A stretch of DNA of 64,000 nt, from assembly GCA_963969495.1 (NCBI GenBank), contig OZ018324.1:140674355-140738354 (forward strand), read 5' to 3'. Below the pieces are notes generated by a model. It was not told the DNA's origin. It worked only from the letters and a program-made list of their open reading frames with translations, and made no database searches. Position 1 is the first letter of the stretch; each line of letters begins with the position of its first letter. This document shows positions 24,190-36,859 of the stretch, one piece after another. The DNA comes from Ceratothoa steindachneri (taxonomy: Eukaryota > Arthropoda > Malacostraca > Isopoda > Cymothoidae). Made by a program: the position numbers and the translations under genes.

Positions 24190-24785
24190 ATTTAGGAAAC
24201 ATACTCAAAAAATTTCCGATCCAGAAGATGAATCCTAAAAGAGAAAATTGTATCGAATTATATTTATGTTTAAAACAAATTTTCCTGATTATCTGATGCA
24301 TCAACGCCCGTTAATCCATCTAAACTTTTAATTTTTAATTACTCCAATATGAATGTGAAATTATTATCCTATCACTATCCTTTCGTTTCTTTGGTCAAAT
24401 TATAATAAAGTCTATTCATATGATTAATAGCTCTTTCCTTTTTCCCTCTATCGAATTAAAAGATTCTAATTTTTATATTCCTCAATTACTCTTATTAACT
24501 ATTAGTCTTAAGAATGGGAAATTCATCTGCTAAAACAAGAAGATATTACGCAACATCTGTAGGTTTGTGCCTTTGATGCCCCCAATCCCGGTTTCTCCAC
24601 ACCTGGGTCTAATGTCTGCAGGAAGACCTTAATGTTCAAAAAGATATCTCATTTGTGTTTCAGATTAATATGTTTTGTCAACTATTTTGGCGATAGTGAT
24701 AAACAGCGTGTATCAGAATATTTAGAATAGGATACTCTTTATAGGACAGTTTTTATCAAGAGAAAGAGAATAATATCAAAAGTAT
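24190..24785 (+). repeat. Interspersed repeat family B, copy 2
   Basis: Homologous in the same orientation to 21530-22042. It carries about 70 bp that copy 1 lacks near 24525-24598 ('ctgctaaaacaagaag...' to 'cccggtttctc'), which shows either an insertion here or a deletion in copy 1. Confidence 0.8.
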
Positions 24786-24949
24786 CCTTCTTGCGTCATC
24801 AAGACTGACGATGGATTTTTTTTAAGCTTATCTGGAGATTACCTACTTGGACATTAGTCGCCGTATTAAAAACCTGTCTAGTACTAGGCTACTTTAAAAT
24901 CAAATTCCAAAAGACGCAAAAAACAACCCAAACACAACACCAAAAATTA

Positions 24950-25360
24950 AAAAAAAAGGGGAAAAGGAAGCGAGCAGTAAGCCAGCTCATGCATCGGGGA
25001 GAGGTCTCCCCGGCGCAGGAGCGTGCGAACTATAAAGGAAAACCCAAAAGCAAAATAGAACGACAAAAAAATAGTCAAATAATAGGGAGAAGGCCGGCCT
25101 CCCCCCAAAAGTCAAGAAGTCCACCAGTCAATGTGCATGCACTCGTCCCGAGTACAAGGGGCAGGCGGTAGCGACCCTGCCCATCCCGGTAGCGGGACAG
25201 GTAACGTGCGTGAAGATCACCCAGACCGGAATATTCGACAACAATGTGCCGAACAGTCTGGGGGAAGACGGACTGACGATGAAAGAAGAATACTTGGGAA
25301 ACGGCTTGTGCTCTTTAAAAACCATGCATTAAAACCATGCATTAAAGAGAATTAGAGGAA
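24950..25360. other. G+C-richer insert of unknown nature
   Basis: The block is markedly richer in G+C than its surroundings. It contains a tight palindrome GGGGAGAGGTCTCCCC near 25000 and 'ccctgcccatcccggtagcgggacagg' with CCCG.../CGGG pairing, and it closes with a direct duplication of 'aaaaccatgcatta' at about 25318-25348. Frames of 60-75 codons exist on both strands but overlap each other and show no motif. It might be the 5' region of a retroelement or a structured RNA gene; I cannot decide. Confidence 0.4.
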
Positions 25361-27914
25361 AGTCGTAAGTGTCGAGAAAACAATGGATTCAGGTGGAACA
25401 TTATTGAATCGAAACTGATTTATTCTAAAAATAACTTTTAGTAAAAGATTGGCAACTGACTATTGAGTAAAAAGATTTAAATCTTACATTTTTTACAAAT
25501 TTTGTGACAGCAAATATATAACGGTTTGATAGTAAAGCAGGGATATATTTTCATATTGCACTGGAAAAGACGCCGAAATGGTTACATGGTAGATAAGGCA
25601 AATTCGTTTCTACTGATCAATGCAAATTTGTCCGTTTATATAAAGATATTTCTTTTAAACTTTTCCTCAAACATTCTAGAACCCTAGCAAAAGGGTTATG
25701 AACATTCCTAGCCTATAATTTATGTTTTATAATCAGGCAAGAGTATATAAAATAGTGATTAATAGGCATAGTTCTTTAAAAACTCTCAAAAAATATATCA
25801 CAAATTTAGAATGCGCAACTGTAGTAAATAAAACTGGAACAAGGTTGCATTACTAAGAGAATTCTATATAAGAGTTTGAGGATTAGGATGAGGTTGAGGT
25901 GGGGTTGAACAATAAAGGCAAATATCGTATTTTCGAATGCACTATATAATTAAATATAACTACGATATGATCATAAAAACTTATAATACAAATTTAAAAA
26001 TATAATATAATCGGATCCAATAAAGGATAAAAACACCTAGCGAATACTATACAAATAACAATAGATAAATAAATTGTTTAACATAATAATATTAATGAAT
26101 ATAAGAATATAATCGTTAAATATATTCTTATAAATGGTACTTGATAAATAAGTGAGACAAAGAGACTGCTTCTCTCCAATAAAGCGCAGTTTGAGAAGAA
26201 TTTCACTCTGGCCTTTATCACAAAGTACACAGTATGAACTTACTGATCTATTCAGGAAAGAATGATTAGAGAGGTAAAATAAAACTAAACAAAGAATCCT
26301 CGAATATAATTTGGAAACAGATTTGTGCTATCACATCATGTTTTTGTGATATCAGTTTGCTCCATCCCATCGAAATTTTACTTAAGTTGACCATATAGTT
26401 AGGCAATGTTGGAAGTGATAAAATATCAACACAGCCATTATTCTCACAAAATAATGACACTTTTACTAATGTCTGAATTTCTAAGACTTGGCTTAGATAT
26501 TTTTATATTTACTTGGACTAGTGTTTTAAACTTGTTTTAAACGAATTAGCCAAAACAATATATTTTGTTGGGGCTTCCAGTCTACAAAAGAAAAAACTAC
26601 TGAAAACTGGCACAGGTGTCTACTTTTATCGCTACAGAGAGGTAGAACTAAGAAACCACTTTCATTGTGATGGTCAACATGTTCGCAGCAATGATATTGA
26701 AGGGCTTCTTCTTGCTATAGCATTGACTGCGTATTATTCAATTGAGTAGAGACTCATTATTAAGAGTTTAATAATAAGTTTAAAATTAGTAATGCTAGAG
26801 GAGTAGTATTCAAACATCAAGCTTGTGCTTAAACGATTTTACTAACGCGAGCATGAATGGTTGATCTGGGTGAATTTCACAAACCTTCTTGACCACTAAT
26901 ATAGATTATGAAAGCAACCAACCTCTTATTTACATCAATATACAGTTGTACTTGGTTACATAATATGGGTGACCTTATTTTGGTATAAATATCTTGCAAG
27001 AATTTGAGTTCCTTGATGAGCTGAAACTGAAACATTAGTCGAAAGCTAAATAAAAATAGAAAACTGTTTTATGTGCGTATGTTTTTTTTAACACTATCCC
27101 CCTGATCAGTAAAAAAATATATAAATTCGAGATATTTTACTGACAATCACATATAAGGCATCATAATGCATAAAAATTTATTTAGGATCTGCATTGAAGT
27201 TGAAATTTGTATATTGGACATTTAGAACACGGTCAGACCTACAAGACCTTTCCTAAGTCTTTCAAACTGTATAAACGGAGTACAACTGAAAGAAGTTTAT
27301 AAATACCTCTTAGTTAGTATTTACTTAAATTTACTACCAACAAAGGAAAATCCCGAATAAAGTCTGTCAAGAGATATCAGTCAAGAAAGTGGTGAACCAA
27401 GACAAACTATGGGTTTTGGGGCGGGAAAGGCATATCAACCTCCCAAACTCATCTTCAATTTTGTTTGCAATGCTGAAAATGACATCATCTTGGGTGTGCG
27501 GTAAAGATAGATAAGGAAAGAAAAGACATGGGTAATAGTAGTATGCGAAAAGGAGGCCAGGGAGAAGGCAGGAATATTAATACTTGCCATCCACACTGGA
27601 TTGTAAGGATGAAAAGAAAATTTACATATTCGACTCTATCCTGTCCATTCCATCCAACTATTTTCTTTAATTTTTATAACTTTACAAATTACAATCTGAT
27701 TAATAAGTTGTCAAGATAAATGAAATGTATTATGGTATTTTTACAAAAAGAGAGAATTTCATGATACCGACACAAAGAGGAGTACATGATAACATAATCT
27801 ACATTTTCTTGAGATTAATCGTCAGACTTCAGTGACCATTGTACATATATTCTTTGGAAATATTCCTCGAATATTGTCTAACTTTCCTCTCATAGAACAG
27901 CGGGTAGAATTATT
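25361..27914. other. A+T-rich sequence, nothing recognised
   Basis: No convincing gene. Around 26.58-26.76 kb composition is slightly more coding-like, but the frames are broken and unplaced. Confidence 0.45.
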
Positions 27915-28290
27915 ATAACGAGGTCTGCTGACCAAAAAGACGCGTGCTCTCACTTACTCTGAATTTGCACCTTAGGACCTACAGATATAACTTAGGAGCA
28001 CCCTGGAAGTTATATCATTCGAAAGATAATGCAAAACAACATAAGGTTTTCAAATTCTTTAGAATTGGCCGAATAGTTATGATGTTATTGCCTAAACAAA
28101 ATAATTCCTGGGTCAACGTTGGGAAGACCACGAGACTTAAACCATTAAAAAGTAAATGTAAAACAACATAAGTGTTTCGAATTTCGTTAGAATTGGCCAA
28201 TTAATTACCATAAGAAAAATAAGCAAAAACGGGGACCGACCGACATAGGGAGGTTTAGAGTCGCCCGTGACTAGATTCGCACGCGATTAA
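27915..28290 (+). repeat. Interspersed repeat family A, copy 2
   Basis: Same orientation as 12440-12970. Begins 'cgaggtctgctgacc', contains the 'cattcgaaagataatgcaaaacaacataagg' type unit (key motif 'aacaacataag') twice, and ends with 'cggggaccgaccgacat' followed by 'tcgcccgtgactagattcgc'. Confidence 0.75.
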
Positions 28291-29094
28291 AAATTACGGT
28301 GTGTTTGATGGAAGGGTGCGTTAAATACGAAAAGAAGAATGGACACAAAATTTGAAATAAGGTAATATCTTATAGACAATTAAAAATTATTTATATGAAG
28401 ATTTTTGGCTATTGTTCTGAATTACTTGAGCACATCCTGAGCACATGCAGTTTTTAATAATGTTTATGCTTACACAGAAAACCACGTGGATATTTTAACC
28501 TTCCAAGTTTTGCTATATACTCTTTGTTGTGTAACACTGAATATTGTATTGCCTGAAAAAAGTCTCACATTCTCTTGCTGTTCGTAAAGAGCTGATTATA
28601 TATATGTTTTTGATGTAGATTCTTATATAGATAAGTATTTAGCTTGTCTCGTAAATGGACGAGCGGAATGACTCCAAAGCATGAGAGCATTTCCCACATC
28701 CAAACGCTTTTTCAAACTTTAACCGTTTTTGTCTTGCAATTTAGAGGATTTTTTTACCTGTATCACACTTTGCATGCTGCTCCCCATTATATTTAAACAA
28801 ATATATTTTGATTTCTTCAGGAAAAAACACTTTCGAAATTTTCATACTCTAGAGGACAAACTCTTAAACGAGGATCAACCTAGTGACTTTGCTCTTTTTA
28901 CTTATGTGTATTTTGTCAGGAAGAGCGTGCTATGAGTCTCAAATCTCTCACCCATCTTAACACAGTCTGATGAGAAAATTATGGGTTCATGTTTTGCGCA
29001 ATTTGATGTCCAATACTTGTTGTTAACTCAAATCAAACTTTTATTGGCATCGTCAACTCGCAGAACCAATTATGATGCCGCGTAATTAGAGGAG
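28291..29094. other. A+T-rich sequence, nothing recognised
   Basis: One plus-strand frame (28729-28935, 68 codons) is Phe/Leu-rich and matches nothing I know. Confidence 0.4.
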
Positions 29095-29360
29095 GTGTCA
29101 CTATCTCACTTTTTAGTCGCGTACAACTCTGTATTTCTCTATGTCAGTAGGTGGGCCGGTTGGTCGATCCGTCAGTCCGTCGGTCCTCGTTTCGCTTGTT
29201 TGTCTTGGTAATAGCATTGTAAATATTCTGCCGATTCTAATAAAATTTGAAAGGTTATGTTGTTTTACATTCTCTTTCGAATAATGCCATAATTGCTAAG
29301 TCGTAAGGTCATAAATCAGAATAAGTGAGAGCATGCAACTTTGTTCAGCAAACCTTGTTT
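29095..29360 (-). repeat. Interspersed repeat family A, copy 3 (inverted, short)
   Basis: Reverse complement of copies 1 and 2. It has one internal unit with 'gttgttttacattctctttcg', 'aaggtcataaatcagaataa' and the terminal 'cggtcctcgttt' next to repeated 'gtccgtcggtcc'. Copies 1 and 2 contain more units, so unit number varies. Confidence 0.75.
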
Positions 29361-31550
29361 ACTGGGCAATTTGCCTTTTAAAGTATTTTTTCGTAATTAA
29401 TTTGTCTCTCTAATCTGATAGATGTGAAATGCTGTGAGTAGTAGTCTACAATACATGTGGGACAGTTTTGACAAACAGACGTTGCGAACTGTGACGCAAC
29501 CTTTCTTCGACTAAACATTACTTTTATCCTAATAATTTTAGCCTCTATTGCATGAAATTAAACCTAAACACACTCAGAGGCAAAATATTATGTGCAATTT
29601 ATATAGAAATTAAAATACTATTTTTAACTAAATATAAACTTTCGTTATATTGTTTCTTCAATTTTGACTGGTAGTGTGTAAGAAATCCTTGCATTTCTAT
29701 TTGACGTCCGTAACCTGTTAACATTAATTCGTCCTTTCAAAAAGCATATAAAATAATAGTCGATTATCTAAATTAAAAAAGAGAGTTTATTATGAATGCT
29801 ACACTAGCATTAACACCGCGTCTATTTACGAATTATTTATGGTGCTCTAAAGTACAATAATTAAATCTAATTCGACCAATCAATTTCTTATGCCATATAA
29901 GCTAACTTTCTAATAAATTTGCTTTAGAATTTTCAGAGACATAGATGAGCATTTTCAAAAAAGTTTTTCCAAAGCTCATAAGTGTTCCATTACTAGATAT
30001 TACGTCAAAATGTTATAAAATAATATGACCCCGAAAATGTCATTAACATCACAAAATGTCTATATATGAGCGTCGTCGTTTTCGCACCTTTCTTTACCTC
30101 TCTCTCTGATTACAAATTAATGTTTCATAATTGAATAAACCTTACTATAGTAGAAATGGGATAAAACTTCTTTTAAGCACTAACATATAATTTATCTTTA
30201 TTGAATGCAGTCCTAGTGGTTCAAAATGAATTTCCTTCAAGTTTGTCATAGACGCTAATATGATGCTTACATGATTATTTTCGTATAAAAGAAAACTACC
30301 CTAAATTTGTGTAAGTTTACAAATCACTCAATGTTCTTTGTATTTGAAAACAATCCTTCGGGTATTATTTTACATGGGGATTTGTTTAGAATACCAATGG
30401 CCGCTCATCTACTGTATATAGTTAACTCAATTTGACCTTCTAAGGCATTAGCTTCTTTCGTTTATTTCACGTTCCTCCATGATCGATTCTATCGGATTCT
30501 TCTGTATAGAAACCTTGTGAAAATGATATGTTTTATAGTTTCACTTGTTTTCCAAGAAACATAATTCTTTTTGAATGATACCATTTTCAAACTAGTTGAT
30601 GTAATAGTTATGGTTTTCCAAACGACTTCTGTACAGGCTGACCAATCACTCAAATTTATCAATGTCAATCATTTAAAATTATTACAAAGTTTAATATTAA
30701 ATCAATAATGCCTTTTTTTCCAATGACATATATTAACTAAGTCGCAAGACATACACTTCACTTCGACCCATTGATACCAACCCTCTCTGGCTTAGGATTT
30801 AATGTCTTTATTTATGTAAAGAACTTATAAAAATAAGAGAAATTAAAACGCCACTCCCCCATATTCATACAGTAGACTAAAAAAAGAGTGTGAGCTTCTA
30901 AAAAATTTAGTTAATTAAAATTGATATGCTTTACATCATTTAGAATTTACCTCAAATAAATTTCTCACCAATATTTTTTGACACAACTAACTGTTTAGAA
31001 AGTCTTTGAGCATGAGGGCTAATGTCCAACCCTGAACAAGATTCAGATAATCGCCGATACCACAAAGAAATTCGAGTTATAAAAGATGAAATTACATGGA
31101 ATTTTAAGCTAAAACTGGTTTACAGAGAAATTATGACCTAAGCAAATTTTTCTCATGGCATATTTCTCGATGATTTCAAATCTGACTTTAGCTTTTTTTT
31201 AGCACATCAGGTTTTCTAGATATACGAACACGCAATATAACCACCGTCGCTGATAGAATGTAGCCTTTTACTATGATTTCTTTGCCAAAATAGGTGATAT
31301 ATGGTTGCATAGCACCATTACTAGAAATAAATTGCCTTCTGTATATCTCCATGTGCATTGAGAAGTTGAACTGACACAAAATGATGCATTTAACATATGA
31401 AAACTCTAAAATTTATAACTCTCTTTAGGTGTAAATATATGATAAAGTGTAATAACCATGTTTTTTTATTCCATAAACATCATAAAGTTAATGATACTTA
31501 TATTGCATGTATAAATAAGAATCGTAAACAATGATTGAAGGGGTAATATG
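29361..31550. other. A+T-rich sequence, nothing recognised
   Basis: No motif-bearing frame. The minus-strand 63-codon frame at 31379-31188 is not convincing. Confidence 0.5.
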
Positions 31551-31554
31551 TCAA

Positions 31555-33040
31555 AATTCGAATTCATAACATTGTGCATGGGATTTGCATTTGAATTCTT
31601 TTTCAGGATTATCACGATACAACATCCAACAGTTATATCCCTTCATGCTCTCATTCCAACATCCTGCTCGAAACGTTCACCTTGCTTGTCACTTACGGCT
31701 ATAAGATTTTCTGGAAAAAAGTCTAGGTGCGAATGCAACAAATGGATTTTAAGTGACATACGGCATCTCATTTCTTTATAATATTCAAGAAAGGTTTCCA
31801 CGCCATCTCTGTATGCAGGTGACTTGTTGATGGTTGTTCTCGAATTCGAGGTATTCTAAAACCTCCCTGATTTGTTGTCCCTCAAATATGCCTTCTTTTT
31901 GTTTTGCCGCGCTCAGTTGTGTAGATTTTTGGCACAGATATTTGAAATCCCTGAGAATTGTCCTTAGCCATTGCTTTCACGAAGATTTTCATTAGCCCTA
32001 GTTTCAAATGAAGAGGTAGGAAATATATGTTTTGACGCTCTACCAGCGGCACAGACTAAACACTGCTTATTCCAGGTTCATATGTAGATCGAATTGGCAA
32101 GTTACGCTTGTCATAATGTTTTGCAGTGGCACGGCTATCCCACAGGTAGTGTAAGCAACAGTACTTGGTGAATCCTACTTGCATACCCATTAGCATGCCT
32201 ATGACTTTTAGATCACCACAGATGTACCACTGATGGGCTTAGTAGTTTATGGCCTTAAGAAGTATATCCATATTTTCATATGTCCCCTTAAGTTGGACAG
32301 AATGGCCAATAGAAATACAAGGCTTTACATTGCCATTGTGCAAGAGGACATCTTTCAGACTTGGCTTAGAATTGTCAATGAAGAGACGCCAGTCAGACAA
32401 CTCATATGTCTGTGACAAGGCCTCGAACAATCGATTTATATGATTAAAGTAGAAGAGAGGTCCATTAACTGTGAAAAAAAGAAGTTAAATCACAATTAAC
32501 TCACATGCGAATTTTTCTAGAGTAATAATTTTTCCTGTAGTCGAGATCCTAGAAGTTCTGCTTTTTCCTTTGACAGTGACAGATCTCACATAAGCTCATT
32601 CAAATCTTCCTGACTAAATAACTTTGGCTCAGAGTTAGCATCGTAATATTCTTTCATCACTGATATCATTAGGTACGAGAACATCATCAAGTGGAACTGA
32701 AATTGATAAAGATACATCATGAGGAACTGGTCTGCATGCCGAAATCATGGTTGGATAATAAGTTTGGTGCTTGTTTTTGGCACAACACCCTTTTGTGGTC
32801 ACACTGCAAAAATAGCAATCTTTGAGATGATCTATGGGCTCTCTCTATATCATACGAACAGCGAAAGGCATTGAAACTTTCTTTCTATTAATTATCAATC
32901 CTTCACGTAATCATTCAGAAGAAGTACAAATTTAGTGTGGTGCCCATGCTTAATCTTGGTCACCTGGAGGGAAACCAAAGTAGAATTTGTTCATTTTCTT
33001 TATATCATTTGTCATAGTATGCTGCTAAAATTTGTTGTAA
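31555..33040 (-). pseudogene. CYFC/WRLFIDSS family, copy A (uncharacterised)
   Basis: Read on the minus strand: YFGFPPGDQD...AWAPH (about 32980), 'SMPFAVRMIXREP', DCYFCSVTTKGCCAKNKHQT then YYPT...SACRPVPHD (about 32820-32740), then DLSLSKEKAELLGSRLQE (about 32590), then SDWRLFIDNSKPSLKDVLLH then NGN...HSVQLK (32430-32239), and the C-terminal stretch MSLKIHLLHSHLDFFPE...GERFEQD...YNCWML (about 31800-31600). The same blocks in the same order occur at 34385-35895 (plus) and 51246-49430 (minus). The CxxC pair and nearby His suggest a zinc site. Full length is perhaps 450-500 residues. Several stops and frameshifts. I recall similar uncharacterised proteins repeated in aphid, Hydra and crustacean genomes, which suggests a transposon-encoded protein, but I cannot assign a function. 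Confidence 0.6.
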
Positions 33041-34384
33041 AATGCGCACATACATAGCAGAATTTATCTGGATGGTTTTTGCACTCTCGAAGCATTGTTA
33101 CTGCTTTGTGGAAATATTTGGAAGCCTTTAATGATAAATGCAGAAGGAGCAGCTTAAAAGATGCACATCACATGAGGAACCTGAAAGCATAAAACATAAT
33201 TATAAATAATTGCGCAACAAATGAATGCGTGTTACAAATGTAAATGAATTCTTCTCTATACCCCTTTACCAGAAAGAACTCATGAAGCATCTAGTTTGCT
33301 CATCTTAGCAGTACAATAATGATTCATGCAATAGAGAAAACTAGTAATATACTACTTTATATAATCGCTGGAGGCCATTTTGAATTTTTGGCATATCTTA
33401 AAAACGGTACGAGCTAGAGCAAAGCTGAAGGCAGATTCGGATTCAACATGGAAGATGCTTTTAGAAAAGTATAGTAAGGTCTCTGGTAAAAAAATGTATG
33501 TTGACCAGTGTAGTTGTTCTAACCTAATTTTGTGGTGCTGATTCCAGATACGAAACTAGTTTTTACTCAGCAGCTATAGTTTTTGAGGTATACATGTATA
33601 TATGCATTAAAATTTTAGGAATTGTGTTCGTTAAAACTCTAACGCTACCAATGGGACAATTCACCCCAGAAGTTTTTGGAAAATACCTGTGGGCAGAATT
33701 CAGCTTAAATTAGTGTAGATTTTTATCCTAATGGCAATTCTAATATATTAGCATATTATTGAATATCTGGCAACTCTCCTTTACCCCTCGGTTGTTTTTG
33801 TTAACCAGTGAAGTAAACACCTGATGAAAGGTTAGCATTGGTTTTATTAATTTTTTGAGAACTAATTGTTTAATTTGTTCTCAGGTATATTAGAAAATAT
33901 ATATTTTATATATTATATTTTATATTAGAAAATATATATATTTCACTAACTATATTTATGCCTTCTATTCAATATAATATATCTACATGGCTAAATTCAC
34001 GCAAACGAGCTGCCGCATATCTCAACCCCCTCTAACTAAACTTTAATGTTTTGAAACCTTTTCTAACATTATTTGGAATAAAATATATTCTGGTAGTGAA
34101 ATTGTTAAAAAAATAAATGTCCTGTTCCTTGATTGTGAGGTTAAGGCTGCTCGACAATCATTTTACACAACCCTTTTTTATGATTTTGCAACCGTATGTA
34201 TTTTGTAACCATATATATCATTAATCTTTATATTGTTTTCCAGATTTTTGTGAGTTGATACATATATCTAAAATAGATTCAGGCACTTCAAAACAATGAG
34301 GATGCATCAACAAAGCAAATCTATTGTGTGCCGTGTGGAGGGATTTCACGGCACACAATTACTTCTCTCCTGAGAACTGCTTAC
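33041..34384. other. No recognisable gene between two divergent copies
   Basis: A+T-rich. Copies A (minus) and B (plus) of the CYFC/WRLFIDSS family point away from each other across this gap, which contains a small 'atatattttatat' cluster at 33.9 kb and no coding signal. Confidence 0.4.
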
Positions 34385-35895
34385 TTTCATTATTTTGACT
34401 GTAGAATTGGAGATCAGGACCAATCCTAGGCCCCACCCAACTGTTGTAAACCCTGTTGCAATGGACTAACTGCAGGGTTTAATTTTAAGAAAACAGCATT
34501 CAACTTTGCTGTGCAGATGGTCTGGGGAGAGCCAAAATGCCATTCAGCTGATTGTTTTTTTTCTCCGACAAAAATAATTGATTTCAATTATTCTTCTAGA
34601 AAAAAAGATAAAATATCCTAACCTTGTCTCAGCTATGAGACTGGTTCCACACTCAGATGAGCTTCTTATCCCTACATTCCCAGCGAATAAAATCCTCTTC
34701 CTTCATCAGGATAATATTCTGTCAACTTGATCTCTTCTAAAGACAATGTTTCTGTTAATTCAGGAGCAAGTAGAAATGAGCCCCACTGATTCACGCAGGA
34801 AGACCTTAATGACCTTGCCCGTGATTTGTATCTATCTTAGCAGCAGGCAAAACTCCTGGCATCCCAGTTTAAACAGTAGAACTTGGTCAAGGCAAATGTA
34901 AGGATCACCAGTCTTAGGACACGCAACAAGGACTTCACTTCATTCTTTGACATGAAAAACAGATTGTGCTACTTCAAAACACTCTCTGGATTGTTGAATT
35001 TCCTTGGTTTCCTACACAATCCTTCAGATTGGCGTCCTTTCATAGACTCTTCAAAGCAAAGTCTGAAGTCTGTGCTCCTTCACAACGAGAAAAAATACCC
35101 CAGCCTTCTCAATGCCCACTCAGTCCATCTGAAGGAGTTGCATGACAATATGGAGCTTCTGTTGGAAGCTGGCAAGTACAACCGGCACTAGTGGGGTATC
35201 TGTGGGGACTTTAAGTTCATTGAGCTTCACAAGGTATTGTTTCTTTCTTTGTCTCTGGGACAGTCAGGCTGTGTCCAGGCCCTATAGGCCGAAGGACTGT
35301 GGCCTAGGAGCACTTTTGTAGCTGATGAACACAGTGTCTAAGAACATCCTCTGGTGGACCTTAACAAGGTGCTTCTTCCTCCTCTTCATATCAAGCTTGG
35401 GCTAATGAAGTATTTCTTGAAGGCCATGGACAAAAATAGCGCTGCCTTCCAACACTTGTGAACTCTATTCCCAGCTCTGAGTTCTGCTAAGCTCAAGGAG
35501 GGCATCTTCGTCAACCTCAGATCCGAAAGGTGCTGAAGGATAAAGAAGTTAAGGATCTTCTTACCTTAAAGGAACTGAGAGCATGGGAAGCATTAAGGTC
35601 AATCTTGCATGGCTTCCAAGATATCGAGAAGTTTTAAAGTATTATGAGGATATGAGATGCTGAATATCACTCAAAATTACCTTTCTCCACTCCCACCTCA
35701 ACATCTTCCCTCCTAACATCGGGGCAGCAAGTGATGAACATAAAAATTGGTTCCCCCAAGACATTCCTAAGAGGGAGAGCAAATACCAAAGCAAGTGGAA
35801 TCCCAGCATAATGGGAGACTTCTGCTGGATACTCTTATCTGACATCCCGTAGGCAAAGTACAAAAGATCGCCAAAAAAAACTCACTTCTCACTCT
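34385..35895 (+). pseudogene. CYFC/WRLFIDSS family, copy B (uncharacterised)
   Basis: Plus-strand blocks in order: YFDCRIGDQD (about 34395), FNFAVQMVWGEPKCHSADCF (about 34500-34555), IKYPNLVSAMRLVPHSDELL (about 34607), then a longest open run of 102 codons (34883-35191) with SDWRPFIDSSKQSLKSVLLH and NEKKYPSLLNAHSVHLKE, followed by GICGDFKFIEL, VLLPPLHIKLGLMKYFLKAM (about 35370-35430), LFPALSSAKLKEGIFV, and a C-terminal YQSKWNPSIMGDFCW then AKYKRS.KKTHF (about 35780-35885). Base composition is clearly less A+T-rich than its flanks, so this is the youngest-looking or the best preserved coding remnant of the three. Stops and frameshifts show that it is not functional. No terminal inverted repeats or target duplications were seen. 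Confidence 0.65.
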
Positions 35896-36855
35896 CTGCT
35901 GTACTATGATTTGTGTGTATTTTATTATCTAAGTAATTTACTTCCATTAATGTTATGTATCTATGCTGTTTTTTTCTCTAATATAGCTTTGTAACAGATG
36001 AAATAAACACATTATATTTTTAATTTATATTCACTATAATAAAAATGGGGTATGTGAAAGCAAAACACTACAGCTGATAGAGCAAAACTGTTTAGAAATT
36101 TGAATTCACAACAACAAAATTAGTAAAAAACATTAGTAATCGTTCGATATTGATCTGGTCTAAATAGAGAGTATCAGGTTCTCCAACAAGGACAGAGTAA
36201 ACTTGAATTAGTTAGCGTATAAATTTAGTAAGGTAAACGTGTATTTGTAAGCTGATTTAATTTCTGCCAACACTGACTTCAAGTATGTTCCGTAATTGAA
36301 GCCAATTACTCAGGCTCCTTTTATTGAACCTTGTCGCAGTTCATATATTTTTCTTCAGCGTTTGGCGGTCGTCATAGAGGTGCCCTATCTAAAAAGAAAT
36401 CATTCGTAGCAGACGTTCTCTCGACATAGTTTGCACGTGCTTGATTCGGGCCCAGAAGTTACAGCCCGAAATGTTATCTTTAATCGTTAAAATTAAAAGT
36501 CAACGCCAACTGGTTAAACATGTGATGCGTAAAACGCAATCTACAAAAGTACATTGAAATTCACAAATACATACATTAGCTTCAAAATATTTTGCAGGCA
36601 TCTTACCTACATCAAAAAGCTATGTCCATTGCACTGAACATGGAGTCTGAATTGCTTTGCTTTCTCCTGCTAAAACTTCGGGCTGCTTTTCTTTCAACAC
36701 TGATGGAAATAATAGGATAATTGCTTGATGGAAAACCGAGTAAAGCCGCCTTTCTTACTATAATTGTATCTTGGTATCGTTGCATTGGGTTTGAGTAGCT
36801 CTAAAGGATTGTGATTGTCTCCCTTTGTAAGCTCGGTTTTCCACGCTTACAATTT
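35896..36855. other. No recognisable gene
   Basis: A+T-rich with a less A+T-rich part at 36.6-36.85 kb. Translations are broken on both strands. Confidence 0.4.
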
Positions 36856-36859
36856 TGAC

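Noticed and set aside
26580..26760. Slightly coding-like stretch thought to be transposase
   Set aside because: No motif could be placed; frames are short and broken.
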